Source: Candidatus Merdivicinus intestinigallinarum
Lineage (GTDB): Bacteria; Bacillota; Clostridia; Oscillospirales; Ruminococcaceae
Assembly (NCBI GenBank): GCA_018713335.1
Contig: DVOW01000047.1
Location: 1-37,470, forward strand
Reading direction: 5' to 3'
Length of the DNA: 37,470 nucleotides
Part shown: positions 30,413-37,470 of the stretch, in pieces
How positions within the stretch are numbered: position 1 is the stretch's first letter
Layout of the letters: every line of letters begins with the position of its first letter
The notes under the pieces: model-generated
Database searches by the model: none
Seen by the model: only the letters and a program-made list of their open reading frames with translations
What the model was told of the DNA's origin: nothing
Program-made: the position numbers and the translations under genes

Positions 30413-31968
30413 GCGTAGTCGATGGCCCGGCTTTCCCGGATCATGTTGACCTTGATCTGGCCGGGGTATTCCAGTTCGCTTTCAATACGCTTGGCGATTT
30501 CCCGGGCAACGATGACCATTTCGTCGTCTTTCACCACTTCGGGCTTCACCAGGATGCGGATCTCGCGGCCGGCCTGGATGGCATAGCATTTTTCCACGCC
30601 GTCAAAGGAGCTTGCGATCTCCTCCAGTTTTTCCACCCGCTTGATGTAGTTTTCCAGGTTCTCCCGTCTTGCGCCGGGGCGGGCGGCGGAAATGGCGTCA
30701 GCCGCCTGGACCAGGGCCGCCACAACGGTTTTGGTTTCCACGTCGCCGTGGTGGGCCTCGATGGCGTGGAGCACCTGAGCGTTTTCCTTATACTTGCGGC
30801 AGACATCCATGCCGATCTGGACATGGGAGCCTTCGATTTCGTGGCTCAAGGCCTTGCCGATGTCGTGGAGCAGGCCGGCGCGTTTGGCAGTGGTCACGTC
30901 CACCCCCAGCTCCGCCGCCATGATCCCCGCCAGATGGGCCACCTCAATGGAGTGGTCCAGGACGTTCTGGCCGTAGGAGGTGCGGTAGCGGAGCCGTCCC
31001 AGCAGCTTCACCAGCTCATGATGGAGGCCATGGACATTGGTTTCCATCATGGCCCGTTCGCCTTCCGCCTTGATGCGGTTCTCCACTTCTCGGGTGGCTT
31101 TTTCCACGGTTTCCTCAATGCGGGCCGGATGGATGCGGCCGTCGGTAATGAGCTTCTCCAAAGACAGCCGGGCGATTTCCCGGCGGACCGGATCAAAGCT
31201 CGACAGGGTGATGGCCTCCGGGGTGTCGTCGATAATCAAATCCACCCCGGTCAGGGTTTCCAAGGCCCGGATATTCCGGCCTTCCCGGCCGATAATGCGG
31301 CCCTTCATTTCGTCGCTGGGCAGGGTCACCACAGAAACGGTGGCCTCGCTCACATGGTCCGCGGCGCAGCGGGAGATGGCCATGGAAATCATTTCCCTTG
31401 CCTTTTCCTCTGCCTCGTCCTTGAGCTGCTGCTCAAAGTTTGCGATTTTCACCGCTTTCTCGTGGGTCAGCTCCCCTTCCAGGCTTTCCAGAAGCTGTTC
31501 CTTTGCCTGGGATGCCGTCAGGCCGGAGATGCGCTCCAGCTGGTCGATCTGGCTTTTTTTGAGCTTTTCCGCTTCCTCCAGCCGTTCCTCAACCTGAAGG
31601 TGCTTCTGCTGGATGCTTTCCTCTTTTTTCTCCAGGTTATCCAGCTTGCGGTCCAAGGATTCCTCTTTCTGCTGGATCCTGCGCTCCTGCCTGGAAACTT
31701 CGGTGCGGCGGTCCTTAATGTCCCGTTCCGCCTCGGTGCGCAGCTTATGGACTTCTTCCTTTGCCTCTATCAACAGTTCTTTTTTCTTTGCTTCGGCCGA
31801 TTTATATGCCTCGTTGACGATCCGCTTTGCCTGATCCTCAGCGCTTCCAATTTCGGTTTCGGCTGTCTTTTTGCGATAGGCGACGCCGATAAAAAAAGCC
31901 GCGGCGCCCGCCACAATCAATGTGACAAAAAAAGTGATAGCGCAGTAAATGATAGTACTGCTGTCCAT
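30406..31968 (-). CDS. rny: Ribonuclease Y
   Basis: This 520-residue membrane-anchored endoribonuclease starts mRNA decay in Firmicutes. In order there is one N-terminal membrane helix (about 5-28), a long charged coiled coil (about 35-200), a KH RNA-binding domain with [13 protein letters not shown] near 222-234, and a metal-dependent HD domain with [10 protein letters not shown] and [12 protein letters not shown]. The C-terminal end, [16 protein letters not shown], is typical. The length is the usual one. The ATG at 31968 is preceded by AAGGAGGG at a slightly long spacing of 11 bases. It is monocistronic, with a consensus promoter about 180 bases upstream that leaves a long structured leader. 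Confidence 0.97.
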   Translation of the reverse strand: MDSSTIIYCAITFFVTLIVAGAAAFFIGVAYRKKTAETEIGSAEDQAKRIVNEAYKSAEAKKKELLIEAKEEVHKLRTEAERDIKDRRTEVSRQERRIQQKEESLDRKLDNLEKKEESIQQKHLQVEERLEEAEKLKKSQIDQLERISGLTASQAKEQLLESLEGELTHEKAVKIANFEQQLKDEAEEKAREMISMAISRCAADHVSEATVSVVTLPSDEMKGRIIGREGRNIRALETLTGVDLIIDDTPEAITLSSFDPVRREIARLSLEKLITDGRIHPARIEETVEKATREVENRIKAEGERAMMETNVHGLHHELVKLLGRLRYRTSYGQNVLDHSIEVAHLAGIMAAELGVDVTTAKRAGLLHDIGKALSHEIEGSHVQIGMDVCRKYKENAQVLHAIEAHHGDVETKTVVAALVQAADAISAARPGARRENLENYIKRVEKLEEIASSFDGVEKCYAIQAGREIRILVKPEVVKDDEMVIVAREIAKRIESELEYPGQIKVNMIRESRAIDYAK

Positions 31969-32152
31969 ACGGATTCAAACCCTCCTTTTTTCTTATTTTA
32001 TGGTAAAATCGAAACTGAAAAACAGATATTCCCTTATCCGGTCACCTGTATTTCACACCGGCCTTCCCTGCCGGGAACAGGATTTTTTCTCATTATCCGG
32101 CCGGGCGCAAAACCCGGCGCTGACAAATCGGAATAAAACTCCATTCTATATT

Positions 32153-32181
32153 ATTTTATTACCAGAACGGGCTTCTGTCAA
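32153..32181 (-). promoter_or_regulatory. rny promoter
   Basis: On the minus strand, a perfect TTGACA (32181-32176), a 17-base spacer and TAAAAT (32158-32153) are present, about 185 bases before the rny start codon. Confidence 0.8.
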
Positions 32182-32234
32182 GGATTTCCCGCTACTTTTG
32201 CGCACTTTGGCGGATTTTTCCCTGCTTGCGCTGT

Positions 32235-32264
32235 AAAAAATACCGGCGGAAATTCATCCGCCGG
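32235..32264 (-). terminator. MATE gene terminator
   Basis: CCGGCGGA (32243-32250) pairs with TCCGCCGG (32257-32264), followed on the minus strand by TATTTTTT, just after the transporter stop. Confidence 0.9.
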
Positions 32265-32278
32265 CATTTTTCCAAAGT

Positions 32279-33619
32279 TTATCGCGCCAAACGTTCCGGA
32301 AGCCTTTTGAGTGTCACAAAATACATTGGCAGCAGCAGGAGATCCGCCGCGGCCCATGCTACCGGGTTGGCCAGGCAGACCGCCGTATAGCCGAAAGTAC
32401 CCACCAGGCAAAAGGACACGGCAGCGCGCCCTACCAGTTCAAAAATTCCCGCCGTCATTGCGGGAACAGCATATCCCAATCCCTGGATTGTGTTGCGGTA
32501 AAGGGTGACCAGGGACAGCAGCGGATAAAACATCCCGTTCATGAACAAAAAGCGGGAAGCGTCCTCAATGATCTGCACCTCGCCGGCATCCAAAAACAGC
32601 AGGGAAATCTGTTTTCCCGCCACAACGTTGAGCAAAAACGCCGCAATCGAAAAACCGACGGACACCCAAGTGGCCTGCCGCACCCCGACGCGGATGCGGT
32701 CCAGCTTCATCGCCCCCAGGTTCTGGCCGCAGTAGGTTGCCATGGCGGCGCCCAGCGTTTCTGTTGGCTGGGTCAGGAGCATCTGTACCTTGCTTCCAGC
32801 GGAAACAGCTGCTACTGCGCTGGAGCCCAGGCTGTTGACCGCGCTTTGGAGAATAATGCTGCCCACCGCCGTAATGGAGAACTGCAGCCCCATGGGGATC
32901 CCGATCCCCAGCATCTTCTTGATATGGCCCCAGCTAAACTCCCAGTCTTTTCCCTTGATCCGCAGAAGCGGGAACTTCCAGATCATATATGCCAGGCAGA
33001 GCAAAGCGGCTACGCCCTGAGAAATCACCGTGGCGTAGGCCGCCCCCTCCACGCCGGTGTGGAACACCCGGATAAACATCAGGTCCAGGGCCACGTTCAG
33101 CAGGGAAGCAATCACCAGGAAATACAGGGGGGTCTTGCTGTCCCCTAAAGCCCGCAGGATACCGGAAAACAGGTTGTAAAGGAGGGTGACGCTCATGCCG
33201 CCGAAAATCACGATCAAATAATCATAGGACCCGTCGATAATGTCCGCCGGCGTCTGCATCAGCTCTAAAATCTGGCGGGTAAGCAGCATGGTCAATGCGG
33301 TCAGCACCACTGACAGCGCCAGCACCACATAAAAGGAGTTGGCAACACAGCGCCGCACGTTATCCTCATCCTTGGCCCCAAAATACTGGGCCACCGGGAT
33401 CGTCAGGCCGCTGCACGTCCCTGTAGCAAAGCCCATAATCAAAAAGTTTAAGGAACCCGTAGCCCCCACAGACGCCAGGGCGCTGACCCCCAGGCACTTG
33501 CCCACAATGATCGTGTCGGCCATGTTGTAAAACTGCTGGAACAGGTTCCCCAGTATCAGCGGCAGGGAAAACATCAAAATCAGCTTCAGAGGATTCCCAT
33601 TTGTCAAATCCTTTACCAT
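32279..33619 (-). CDS. MATE family efflux transporter
   Basis: This 446-residue membrane protein has twelve hydrophobic segments in two related halves. It begins FSLPLILGNLFQQFYNMADTIIVG, the standard MATE opening, and the second half starts at LGIGIPMGLQFSITAVGSIILQ near 243. It probably exports cationic drugs, toxins or metabolites in exchange for sodium or protons. The ATG at 33619 follows AAGGAAGG. It is monocistronic, with its own promoter and terminator. No neighbouring regulator suggests a specific substrate. Confidence 0.95.
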   Translation of the reverse strand: MVKDLTNGNPLKLILMFSLPLILGNLFQQFYNMADTIIVGKCLGVSALASVGATGSLNFLIMGFATGTCSGLTIPVAQYFGAKDEDNVRRCVANSFYVVLALSVVLTALTMLLTRQILELMQTPADIIDGSYDYLIVIFGGMSVTLLYNLFSGILRALGDSKTPLYFLVIASLLNVALDLMFIRVFHTGVEGAAYATVISQGVAALLCLAYMIWKFPLLRIKGKDWEFSWGHIKKMLGIGIPMGLQFSITAVGSIILQSAVNSLGSSAVAAVSAGSKVQMLLTQPTETLGAAMATYCGQNLGAMKLDRIRVGVRQATWVSVGFSIAAFLLNVVAGKQISLLFLDAGEVQIIEDASRFLFMNGMFYPLLSLVTLYRNTIQGLGYAVPAMTAGIFELVGRAAVSFCLVGTFGYTAVCLANPVAWAAADLLLLPMYFVTLKRLPERLAR

Positions 33620-33652
33620 GTATGCACCTTCCTTCGATTGTCAAACAGTTTC

Positions 33653-33681
33653 ATGATACTGAGAATCCTCCAAAAAGTCAA
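33653..33681 (-). promoter_or_regulatory. MATE gene promoter
   Basis: On the minus strand, TTGACT (33681-33676), a 17-base spacer and TATCAT (33658-33653) lie about 35 bases before the start. Confidence 0.75.
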
Positions 33682-33739
33682 GAAGGGAAGAAGAAAAAAT
33701 TGTGATGATTTTTCAAAAGCTTTTTGGATATATCGACAA

Positions 33740-35080
33740 TCAGCCGATGCCCTGGTATACAATGCCCAGGATATATACCGCCAGGGTCACGCCCACGAAG
33801 ACGTATTTGCCCAAAGGCTCAAACCATTTGCCCAAAGTTTTTTTCCGGCCGGTTTCCACCTGTTTCCGGGCAAAGCCCTTGGGGCACACCCAGAAGAACA
33901 TCACCGCCGCCAGCAGTGCGCCCAATGGGATGATATAAATGGACACCACATCCATCCAGGTGCTGACCGTGTCGCCGTTTTCGATAAAGATCCCCACCAC
34001 AGCGGCCACCAGGGCCACAATGGCCACAGAAACGGGCCGGGACAGCTTAAACTGCTGCTGGATCGCCTCAATGGGGGTTTCAAACAGGTTCACCAGGGAA
34101 GTAATGGCCGCAAACAGCGCGGCGATGAAGAAAATGACGGCAAACAGCCGGCCCAGGGGCATTTTCTGGAAAACCCCGGGCAGGGTGATAAACATGAGAG
34201 GCGGGCCGGAGGTCACGTCCATCCCAAAGGCGAACACCGCCGGGATGACCACCAAGCCGGAAAGCAGGGCTGCGCAGGTGTCAAAGAAGGCCACCTTTTT
34301 CGCGCTGTCCACCACGTCCACATCCTTGGAAAGGTAGCTGCCGTAAACCAGCGTGCCGGACCCTGCCAAAGACAGGGAGAAGAAGGCCTGTCCCAGGGCA
34401 TAAACCCAGGTTTTGGGGTTGGCCAGGTATTCCCACCGGGGGACAAACAGGTAGCGGTACCCTTCGACGGTATTGCCGCCCAAGGTCATGACCCGCACCA
34501 TCAGCACCAGGAACAGGACGAAAAACAACGGCATCATCCACTTGTTCATCTTTTCAATGCCCTTGGAAACCCCCAGGAGCATGACGGCAAAGGTTATCAC
34601 AAGCCCCAGCATATGCCAGCCGACGCTGCCGAAGGAGCCGGCAACCTCTCCGAAATAGGCCGCCGTATCCTCCGCCGCCAGCATTTCCCCGGTAATGGAG
34701 CCCCACAAAAACCGCAAGAACCAGCCCACTACCACCGAATAGCCGATGGCAATGCCCAGGGACCCAATCACGGGGATAACGCCGATGGCCTTCCCAACAG
34801 CGCCGCCCTTTTTGCTCCGCATTTGGACCGCCTGGGAAAATGCGCCCAAGGGCCCGGTACCCATGGCACGGCCGAAGGCCATTTCCCCGGCCACACCGCA
34901 AAATCCCAGCAGCGCCACAAAAATGAAATACGGGATCAAATACGCCGCGCCGCCGTACTGGCCCACCCGGTAAGGGAACAGCCAGATATTGCCCATCCCT
35001 ACCGCCGAACCGACACAGGCGATAATAAATCCCATTTTTGTCCGAAACCCGTCCCGGCGGGCGATTTTGTTTTCCGCCAC
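33740..35080 (-). CDS. Sodium-dependent neurotransmitter:sodium symporter (NSS) family transporter
   Basis: This 446-residue membrane protein has the NSS opening RDGFRTKMGFIIACVGSAVGMGNIW with the unwound first-helix GSAVGMGN motif that binds sodium and substrate, followed by FPYRVGQYGG. About eleven to twelve membrane helices follow, in line with bacterial LeuT/MhsT-type amino acid importers. Two GTG codons compete as starts; the one at 35080 is chosen because GAGG lies eight bases upstream, while the GTG at 35089 overlaps that site. The substrate is probably a hydrophobic or aromatic amino acid, but it is not determinable here. It has its own promoter; no clear terminator is seen after the stop. 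Confidence 0.93.
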   Translation of the reverse strand: MAENKIARRDGFRTKMGFIIACVGSAVGMGNIWLFPYRVGQYGGAAYLIPYFIFVALLGFCGVAGEMAFGRAMGTGPLGAFSQAVQMRSKKGGAVGKAIGVIPVIGSLGIAIGYSVVVGWFLRFLWGSITGEMLAAEDTAAYFGEVAGSFGSVGWHMLGLVITFAVMLLGVSKGIEKMNKWMMPLFFVLFLVLMVRVMTLGGNTVEGYRYLFVPRWEYLANPKTWVYALGQAFFSLSLAGSGTLVYGSYLSKDVDVVDSAKKVAFFDTCAALLSGLVVIPAVFAFGMDVTSGPPLMFITLPGVFQKMPLGRLFAVIFFIAALFAAITSLVNLFETPIEAIQQQFKLSRPVSVAIVALVAAVVGIFIENGDTVSTWMDVVSIYIIPLGALLAAVMFFWVCPKGFARKQVETGRKKTLGKWFEPLGKYVFVGVTLAVYILGIVYQGIG

Positions 35081-35135
35081 CTGAAACACCTCGATTTTCT
35101 AATATTTGCAAAACAGTGAAGAAAGTATTGATTTT

Positions 35136-35163
35136 ATTTTACCACACCGTTAAAAAAAGTCAA
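35136..35163 (-). promoter_or_regulatory. NSS transporter promoter
   Basis: On the minus strand, TTGACT (35163-35158), a 16-base spacer and TAAAAT (35141-35136) are about 55 bases before the start. Confidence 0.7.
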
Positions 35164-35189
35164 GAAAAATCATTTGCCCGGTAATTATG

Positions 35190-35217
35190 CAAAATGCCGA
35201 CCCCGAAGGGCCGGCAT
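35190..35217 (-). terminator. Diguanylate cyclase gene terminator
   Basis: On the minus strand, ATGCCGGCCC (35217-35208) pairs with GGGTCGGCAT (35203-35194) with one G/T wobble around TTCG, followed by TTTTGC. It lies between the cyclase stop and the NSS promoter. Confidence 0.8.
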
Positions 35218-35239
35218 TCCATTGATCCGGTTTCGCGGC

Positions 35240-36805
35240 TTAACAGCCCACGGTATCCGGCGTCAGAAACTTCCCCTCCAGCAGCAGGCAGCTGGTGCCC
35301 TTGCCGGCTTCCTTCGCCTTATAGAGGGCGTCGTCCGCGCTCTGGTACAGCTCCTCGTAGGTCATGCCGGGGCTTGCGGAAAGGGCGGCGCCAATGCTGC
35401 ACTGAACCGCCACGCCCTTATTGGGGCAGCCCACGCTGGAAATCTCCCCAAGGATCTGCTTTGCTTTTTTAAAGACCTGTTTGCTGTCGAAGCTGCCGGT
35501 CACGACCACCGCAAATTCATCGCCGCCAATGCGGCCGATGCCGTCCCCGTCCCGGAAGATCCGCCGCAGCATTTGGGCGGTCTGGCTTAGGACGGAATCC
35601 CCGCAGGGGTGCCCAAAGCGGTCGTTGATCCCCTTAAAGTCGTCCAGGTCCAGGAGAAACATGACCACCGTTTCCCCGTCTTTCTGCGCCGCCAGATGCT
35701 GTTTCGCATATTCCTGCAAAGCGGTTTTATTGAACAGGCCCGTTAAGGCATCCTTTTGGGCGGCCGACTGAAGGTGCAGGATTTCCAGCTTCTGCTTATC
35801 GATATCCACCAGCATCCCAACGCCGCTGATGGGCCGGCGGTCCATGCCATACTGAAGCGACACCCGGATCTGGTGCCACCCCACATGGCCTTCCGTGTCG
35901 ATAAGGAGGATTTCCGTTTCCAGGTACGCCTTCTTCCCCTGGAGGGCCTCCTCAACCTTCTGGAGCAGGGCCTCCCGGTCCTTTTCGTGGAGCCTGGCCG
36001 TTGTCTCCAGCCAATTGCGGAAATTGCTGATTACCAAAGGATAGCCGAACTTTTCATGCCAGTGCTGTGAAAATTCAACGGTATCTCCCAAAATATCCCA
36101 CTCAAACATAATATCGTTGCTCTGTTCCATGACGATCCGGTGCTTTTCCAGGCTGAGCCGCAGCTTTTCCTGTTCTTCCAGCAGCCGGGCGTTCATTTCC
36201 GTGATCTGCTTCTGCTGGGAAAGCTCCGTGATAGTGTGAGTATACCGTGCGCCGGATATCAGCAGCGCAATACCGGCGGTAATCAGGGCGTTGATTTTCG
36301 TTCCGCCGTCCAAAAAGCCCCAGCTCAACACAGTAAACAGCAGGTAGCAGCCCAGTATCATGCCGCCTGCCAAAAGAGGCGTCATCTGGACCAAAACAGC
36401 GCCTGCCAAAACGGCAGTAGCAAACAGGGTGATGTCGCTGCTGGGTTCTTTGTACAGGTCATAGGCGTTAATCAGGACCTGCCAGGTAATCCAGAAGGCC
36501 CAAATCCCGATACAAAGGTTCTGGCGCGCTTCCGCCGGCTTTTGCCGGAGCAGGTACCGCGCAAGGCACAGCGCAGGGACGCTGAACAGCATCATGCAGT
36601 ACATGGTGAAATAAAAACAGTTATTCCATGTTTCCAGCCCGGACCGGGAAAAGAAGATGACCCGAATGATGTTAAAAAGCTCCATCAGCACAATTAAAAC
36701 ACTCATGACCGGCAGCGTTATCTCATTTTTCCGGACCGCATTTTGGATATACAGGCTGCGGATCCCGTCCGGTATCCGGTACAGTCGCGCTATAGTTTCT
36801 CTCAC
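35240..36805 (-). CDS. Membrane PAS-GGDEF diguanylate cyclase
   Basis: This 521-residue protein makes cyclic di-GMP from two GTP. The N-terminal 190 residues hold about six membrane helices. A short coiled coil (about 190-220) leads to a PAS domain (about 221-340: IMFEWDILGDTVEFSQHW, then HVGWHQIRVSLQYG). The GGDEF domain begins at DALTGLFNKTALQEY near 351 and has an intact RIGGDEF at 425-431. The inhibitory I-site RxxD (in FRDGDG) lies exactly five residues before GGDEF, so feedback inhibition is expected. No EAL domain is present. The ATG at 36805 follows AGGAG. It has its own promoter and terminator. Confidence 0.95.
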   Translation of the reverse strand: MRETIARLYRIPDGIRSLYIQNAVRKNEITLPVMSVLIVLMELFNIIRVIFFSRSGLETWNNCFYFTMYCMMLFSVPALCLARYLLRQKPAEARQNLCIGIWAFWITWQVLINAYDLYKEPSSDITLFATAVLAGAVLVQMTPLLAGGMILGCYLLFTVLSWGFLDGGTKINALITAGIALLISGARYTHTITELSQQKQITEMNARLLEEQEKLRLSLEKHRIVMEQSNDIMFEWDILGDTVEFSQHWHEKFGYPLVISNFRNWLETTARLHEKDREALLQKVEEALQGKKAYLETEILLIDTEGHVGWHQIRVSLQYGMDRRPISGVGMLVDIDKQKLEILHLQSAAQKDALTGLFNKTALQEYAKQHLAAQKDGETVVMFLLDLDDFKGINDRFGHPCGDSVLSQTAQMLRRIFRDGDGIGRIGGDEFAVVVTGSFDSKQVFKKAKQILGEISSVGCPNKGVAVQCSIGAALSASPGMTYEELYQSADDALYKAKEAGKGTSCLLLEGKFLTPDTVGC

Positions 36806-36869
36806 CGCTTACGCTCCTCCTATTATTTACCCAGATTGCCCGCCATCACCGGCAGTTTTTTCTTTTTCT

Positions 36870-36898
36870 ATTTTAGCATAGACCTTGGCAGAAATCAA
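36870..36898 (-). promoter_or_regulatory. Diguanylate cyclase gene promoter
   Basis: On the minus strand, TTGATT (36898-36893), a 17-base spacer and TAAAAT (36875-36870) with an extended TG before the -10 lie about 65 bases before the start. Confidence 0.75.
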
Positions 36899-37008
36899 AC
36901 AGGAAATTAGGGGGCAGAAGCAGCAGGGACAGGCTTTTCCGGATGGATTCAGCTAAGAACCGCACATATTTTGCGCTCTTTCATGCCATTATCTGATTTT
37001 CCGAACGA

Positions 37009-37042
37009 AAAACTGCCCTTCTCCAGCGAAAAGGGCAGTTTT
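37009..37042. terminator. Terminator after the right-edge gene
   Basis: AAAACTGCCCTT (37009-37020) pairs with AAGGGCAGTTTT (37031-37042), with A/T runs on both sides, just downstream of the minus-strand stop at 37060. Confidence 0.85.
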
Positions 37043-37059
37043 CATTGATTCGAGGACTT

Positions 37060-37470
37060 TCAATTTTTCTCGATTGGCAGCCAGAGCTCAATGTAACGAT
37101 TAGGATGGGCTTCATCATATTTCCACGGCCAGTGATATACGGATATTTCCGGAGCATTGGACAAGATATACCCAGAGGACGGCAGCCACTGACAAACCGC
37201 CTCTTTGCGCAATTCTTCAAAAATCATGGTAGGATATTTCGTGCGGGTCGTTTCACATATCAGATAAAGGCCTGCCGGTACTATAATTTTTTCAAACCGT
37301 GCCGCATCTTCTGCACCCAAAACCTCCTGCAAATGATTGGTTAGCCATTCGCTGAGCAAAGAAGCAATCCAGAAATCATATCCCTCATCATCAAACCCGT
37401 TCATGATATTGTAGGCTGTTTCAAGGTCATTTGACAGTCCTTTAAGAATGTACTGATTCGTGCGGCTAGA
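37060..37470 (-). CDS. GyrI-like effector-binding domain protein, probably the C-terminal part of an AraC-family regulator (cut by right edge)
   Basis: The minus-strand frame is open from the right edge to a stop at 37060, giving about 136 residues; the internal ATG at 37404 has no ribosome site. The visible part has the GyrI-like/SOUL-type ligand-binding pattern: FEKIIVPAGLYLICETT, then ICETTRTKYPTMIFEELRKE, ending with EISVYHWPW and NRYIELWLPIEK. In Firmicutes this domain commonly follows an AraC-type DNA-binding domain, which would lie beyond the edge (upstream residues SNDLETAYNIM fit a linker). The AT-richer composition resembles the methyltransferase gene at 11899 and may mark an acquired gene. 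A terminator follows. Confidence 0.75.
   Translation of the reverse strand, partial: SSRTNQYILKGLSNDLETAYNIMNGFDDEGYDFWIASLLSEWLTNHLQEVLGAEDAARFEKIIVPAGLYLICETTRTKYPTMIFEELRKEAVCQWLPSSGYILSNAPEISVYHWPWKYDEAHPNRYIELWLPIEKN

Larger units (their letters stand above)
31969..32278 (-). other. 310-base rny leader and promoter region
   Basis: No gene is seen. On the minus strand the expected rny transcript begins near 32146 and includes a G+C hairpin GCCGGG/CCCGGC (32100-32118) and a compound hairpin closed by CCTGT/ACAGG (32045-32081). An A/T-rich stretch leads to the start. The MATE terminator lies at 32235-32264. Confidence 0.6.

Noticed and set aside
30340-32136. A 598-codon plus-strand open frame opposite rny
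   Set aside because: Antisense shadow; ribonuclease Y is full length with all domains on the minus strand.
33638-35119. A 493-codon plus-strand open frame opposite the NSS transporter
   Set aside because: Histidine- and glutamine-rich shadow translation with no start signals; the minus-strand transporter is clear.
1-37470. CRISPR arrays, tRNA or rRNA genes, insertion sequences
   Set aside because: No regularly spaced direct repeats, cloverleaf-like sequences, rRNA signatures or transposase genes were seen on reading through the window.

Overview
The window looks like the chromosome of a moderately high-GC, low-redundancy Firmicute of the class Clostridia, probably an Oscillospirales/Ruminococcaceae-type gut anaerobe. 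The reasons are strong AGGAGG-type ribosome binding sites, sigma-A promoters with 17-base spacers, rny, gltX, an NSS transporter, a PPK2-type pap, and short clostridial membrane proteins. The assignment is inference from gene content and composition; no rRNA or tRNA gene is seen.

Bases 1-5200 are a mobile or defence region. An AT-rich segment (1-1580) carries the end of an unidentified gene and a PIN-like nuclease gene. It ends at a sequence resembling the last codons of guaA, a known integration site for clostridial elements. Next come a strong terminator, an inverted repeat and the decayed C-terminal end of a tyrosine integrase. A perfect-consensus promoter then drives a small Cro/C1-type regulator and two tandem D12-class adenine methyltransferases. 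These converge, with a 6-base overlap, on a 421-residue protein that shows two PD-(D/E)XK-like cores. I read this as a type II restriction-modification system with two methyltransferases and a possibly two-active-site endonuclease. It is the most novel item in the window.

Bases 5200-20360 hold housekeeping and catabolic genes: gltX and ddl; a minus-strand operon of a URO-D-like protein and a GH38 alpha-mannosidase; an AT-rich SAM methyltransferase; tspO; and two divergent operons. The divergent pair is OYE/Fe-S oxidoreductase, SDR and FAD oxidoreductase to the left, and TIM-barrel isomerase, 2-hydroxyacid dehydrogenase and AraC regulator to the right. It looks like one regulon for redox catabolism of an unidentified hydroxylated compound.

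Bases 20360-37470 hold a flavodoxin-like protein, pap, a candidate structured RNA, a secreted SLH-like protein, uraA, a DUF3796/XRE pair, nadE with two small membrane proteins, two tandem lipoproteins, rny with a long structured leader, MATE and NSS transporters, a membrane PAS-GGDEF diguanylate cyclase, and the 3' part of a GyrI-like/AraC-type regulator cut by the right edge. Genes are mostly separated by clear rho-independent terminators and individual promoters, many shared by convergent neighbours.
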